Below are positions 22,479-24,439 of a stretch of 24,439 bases of DNA, piece after piece; position 1 is the stretch's first letter, and each line of letters opens with the position of its first letter. A program made the position numbers and the translations under genes. The notes under the pieces were generated by a model. That model had not been told where the DNA came from. It worked only from the letters and a program-made list of their open reading frames with translations, and did not search any database. This DNA is from CAZCBD01 sp964496755 (GTDB lineage Bacteria > Bacteroidota > Ignavibacteria > Ignavibacteriales > Melioribacteraceae), in assembly GCA_964496755.1 (NCBI GenBank), contig CAZCBD010000018.1:1-24439 (forward strand), read 5' to 3'.

Positions 22479-23426
22479 TTATTTTTAATTTTCACTTTTA
22501 TAAGTTTTCTTTTTAATGCATGCGAAAACGAAGTGGCTTTAGTTGAAAAATATATTCCGAAATATTCTTTGAATTGCATTTTAACTTTTGATAAACCTTA
22601 TCAGGTTGCAACCTTAGTAAAGAATTTTGATAGAGAAAGTTACGTTAACAATGTGGGGTTTGAAAATCAATTTGTGAAAAATGCGGAAATCAAATTAATT
22701 AATTTAAAGAATGGTAATGTGCATTTCTTTAATGAAATTGATACAGTATTGAATAATGTTCATACATCTTTTTATAAAACGGATAATTTTGAATTAAGTC
22801 GTAATACTAAATACAGAATAGAAGCTAGAACACAGGATGATTCTTTACTATTTGCCGAAACGACAACTACTTCACCTAAAGCTATTTTTATTTATTCTTC
22901 GCATATTTCCTTTCCAAAAGTAGACTTATCGACAATTAAACTTGAGATAAAACTCTATAATTTTTTGTTTGACATAGAGAAATTTTATTATAGCGGAAAT
23001 CTAAAATTGAACTATTTCTATTTTAATGGGAAAGAATATGTGGAAAAGGTAAAAATAATGCCTACTGCTATTGATGAAAAAAACGATGAATTAATTTTTC
23101 CGAATAGTTTTCAAATATACGATGAGTTTTACTATTCACAAGATGCTGTGGAAAGAGGAATTGAACTAATTGCTACGCCGGATACTAATAGAAGTCATTA
23201 TTATTTAAATGAGTTAGAGTTTGAGGCAAAGGTAATAGATTCCGATCTTGCACATTATTTAAGCAAATTAGTTAAAACTAATAATTATACAGGTTTATTA
23301 GAAAATCTGGATTTTAGTAATATTTCCGGCGGTTTAGGTATTTTTTCAAGTTTCATAAAAAAAACATTCAAAATAAAGATTGATAAAACTTTTACAAATA
23401 AAAAAGGTTTTAAAATACATTTTTAA
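22443..23426 (+). CDS. DUF4249 lipoprotein, partner of the TonB receptor
   Basis: 327 residues from the first ATG. The N-terminus is a lipoprotein signal with lipobox L-F-N-A-C near residue 26; the mature Cys is followed by E-N-E-V-A-L-V-E-K-Y. DUF4249 proteins show such a Cys-x-x-x-V start, then a Y-S-L-N-C-I-L-T-F segment and an internal immunoglobulin-like part (N-A-E-I-K-L-I-N-L; Y-R-I-E-A-R-T-Q-D). All occur here in order. The protein is expected on the outer membrane, facing outward or periplasmic, and to work with the TonB receptor whose stop codon overlaps its ATG by 4 bp. Codons 1-6 and 7-12 are exact 18-bp tandem copies, each with an ATG, so the real start may be 22443 or 22461; only the first overlaps the receptor stop. 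Ligand unknown. A terminator follows. Confidence 0.82.
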   Translation: MKKGIYMKKGIYLFLIFTFISFLFNACENEVALVEKYIPKYSLNCILTFDKPYQVATLVKNFDRESYVNNVGFENQFVKNAEIKLINLKNGNVHFFNEIDTVLNNVHTSFYKTDNFELSRNTKYRIEARTQDDSLLFAETTTTSPKAIFIYSSHISFPKVDLSTIKLEIKLYNFLFDIEKFYYSGNLKLNYFYFNGKEYVEKVKIMPTAIDEKNDELIFPNSFQIYDEFYYSQDAVERGIELIATPDTNRSHYYLNELEFEAKVIDSDLAHYLSKLVKTNNYTGLLENLDFSNISGGLGIFSSFIKKTFKIKIDKTFTNKKGFKIHF

Positions 23427-23457
23427 ACATGAAATAAGTTTTATCAAAAGCATTTTC

Positions 23458-23491
23458 ACAAAGGAGCTTTTAGGCTCCTTTAGTTTTTTTA
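23458..23491 (+). terminator. Rho-independent terminator after the DUF4249 gene
   Basis: AAAGGAGC (23460-23467) pairs with GCTCCTTT (23474-23481) around a 6-nt loop and is followed after AG by seven T (23484-23490). It lies ~33 bp after the DUF4249 stop and ends the receptor-lipoprotein unit. The region on to 23607 contains no further gene. Confidence 0.9.
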
Positions 23492-23607
23492 TTCCGCACA
23501 TTTTTTATTTATTAATCTTTTATTCCATTCTAAAATATTTTGGTACTCACAATTCATTTTTTTATTATTGTGATTGAAATCATTAATTATTTGGGGGTTT
23601 TTTTAAT

Positions 23608-24439
23608 ATGAAAAAAACTTTAGTATTTATTTTACTGTTTTTAGTTTCCTTATTTATTACTACCTGCTCAAAAAAGGATGAAAGTATGAATCCGTTTTTT
23701 ACAACTTATGATACTCCGTTTCAGACTATACCTTTTAATAAGATTAAAGATGAGCATTTTTTGCCTGCTTTTAAAAAAGGAATAGAAGAACATTCCAAAG
23801 AGGTTTTGGCTATTGCCAATAGTAAAGAAAAACCTACTTTTGAAAACACTATTGTGGCTTTAGAAAAATCAGGTAAACTTTTAACCAAGGTTAGAAGTGT
23901 TTTTTATAATTTATATTCTGCCAACACAAATAGTACAAAAGATTCGCTTGCAAAGGTCTTATCACCAATGCTTTCTAAACATAGTGACGATATCAGCTTA
24001 AACGAGAATCTTTTTAAAAGAATTAAAACACTTTATAACAAAAAAGACGAATTAAAATTAAATCAAGAACAAAATCAATTACTTGAGCAATATTACAAAA
24101 ATTTTGTGCGCAACGGCGCAAATTTAAATAATGAACAAAAAAATAAACTGCGAAAATTGAATGAAGAATTATCAATGCTTTCTTTACAATTTGGGCAGAA
24201 TGTTCTTAAAGACAATAATGCATTTAAGTTAATTATTAACAAAAAAGAAGATTTAGCCGGTTTGCCTGAAGCAGTAATTACGGCTGCAGCAGAAAAGGCA
24301 GAAAAAATCGGTAAAAAAGGGAAGTGGGTTTTTACTCTTGACAAACCAAGTTTAATTCCATTTTTACAATATTCTGAAAAACGTAATCTTCGCGAAAAAA
24401 TGTTCAAAGGTTATATAATGCGAGGGGATAATGATAATG
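23608..24439 (+). CDS. M3-family metallopeptidase (peptidyl-dipeptidase Dcp-like) lipoprotein, 5' part
   Basis: The frame runs open from the ATG at 23608 to the window end, about 277 codons, so the C-terminal catalytic domain with the HExxH zinc motif is not in view. The N-terminus is a lipoprotein signal (M-K-K then a hydrophobic run, lipobox around F-I-T-T-C at ~20, mature Cys followed by S-K-K-D). The visible part matches the helical N-terminal region of thimet-type dipeptidyl carboxypeptidases. It shows I-K-D-E-H-F-L-P-A-F-K-K-G-I, P-T-F-E-N-T-I-V-A-L-E-K-S-G and L-N-E-E-L-S-M-L-S-L-Q-F-G-Q-N-V. Such periplasmic enzymes release dipeptides from peptide C-termini. A G-rich GGGGG (23593-23597) lies 10 nt before the ATG. 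It follows a terminator and so has its own promoter. Confidence 0.85.
   Translation, partial: MKKTLVFILLFLVSLFITTCSKKDESMNPFFTTYDTPFQTIPFNKIKDEHFLPAFKKGIEEHSKEVLAIANSKEKPTFENTIVALEKSGKLLTKVRSVFYNLYSANTNSTKDSLAKVLSPMLSKHSDDISLNENLFKRIKTLYNKKDELKLNQEQNQLLEQYYKNFVRNGANLNNEQKNKLRKLNEELSMLSLQFGQNVLKDNNAFKLIINKKEDLAGLPEAVITAAAEKAEKIGKKGKWVFTLDKPSLIPFLQYSEKRNLREKMFKGYIMRGDNDN

Noticed and set aside
24093..24407. Minus-strand ORF near the window end.
   Set aside because: It is antisense to the open M3 peptidase frame, which has a signal peptide and clear family motifs.
1..24439. tRNA, rRNA, CRISPR arrays, insertion sequences, prophage or toxin-antitoxin modules.
   Set aside because: None were seen. 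There are no regular repeat-spacer arrays, no transposase or integrase motifs, and no tRNA-like cloverleaf that I could recognise by eye.

Overview
The window is AT-rich bacterial chromosome with dense coding on both strands. It probably comes from the Bacteroidota/Chlorobiota (FCB) group, and something near Ignavibacteria fits best. The evidence is a TonB-dependent receptor with an N-terminal carboxypeptidase-regulatory-like domain followed by a DUF4249 lipoprotein, several TPR and outer-membrane proteins, a TPM/LemA pair, and housekeeping genes (era, ispF, lnt, rlmN, trxB). Many genes carry clear Shine-Dalgarno sequences (for example AGGAGG before the gene at 5343), which is unusual for Bacteroidia proper. 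This placement is inference; there is no rRNA or marker phylogeny here. No tRNA, rRNA, CRISPR, insertion sequence or prophage was seen.

Layout. (1) 2-1266: the 3' end of a TPR-like gene with a Lys-rich tail, an AlbA_2/Schlafen-type DNA-binding regulator and a bidirectional terminator. (2) 1290-5096, minus strand: a three-gene cassette of sugar-1-phosphate nucleotidyltransferase, NahK-like sugar 1-kinase and Na+/solute symporter. It looks like an uptake-to-NDP-sugar salvage route. (3) 5343-5903: a small outer-membrane beta-barrel. (4) 5936-7550, minus strand: rlmN and a SpoU-type methyltransferase, two RNA-modification genes. (5) 7669-11463, plus strand: an exported YidD-like protein and two related exported TPR proteins with membrane C-termini, joined by 4-bp overlaps, then LemA, a TPM-domain protein and a small Rieske protein. 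(6) 11558-12508: thioredoxin reductase and a terminator. (7) 12567-14155: a DUF6249 membrane protein divergent from an ECF sigma factor and its probable membrane anti-sigma factor. (8) 14233-19889: era, acylphosphatase, ispF, DedA, lnt, threonine aldolase and a 3'-5' exonuclease, mostly overlapping or abutting. (9) 20206-23426: a TonB-dependent receptor and a DUF4249 lipoprotein. (10) 23608 to the end: the 5' part of an M3-family peptidase lipoprotein.

The strongest regulatory observation is between the DUF6249 gene and the sigma gene. Two face-to-back copies of TGTAACC-N17-GTCAAAA, identical in both boxes and in spacing, point outward at the two genes. They have the AAC/GTC hallmarks of ECF promoters, so the sigma factor probably drives both its own operon and the DUF6249 gene. 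The sigma-side copy lies only 4 bp from the sigma start codon and there is no Shine-Dalgarno, so that mRNA may be leaderless.

The least explained gene set is the exported YidD variant with its two TPR partners (7669-9787). The least explained non-coding stretch is 19890-20205, which contains a 50-bp island at 66% GC with mutually exclusive hairpins.
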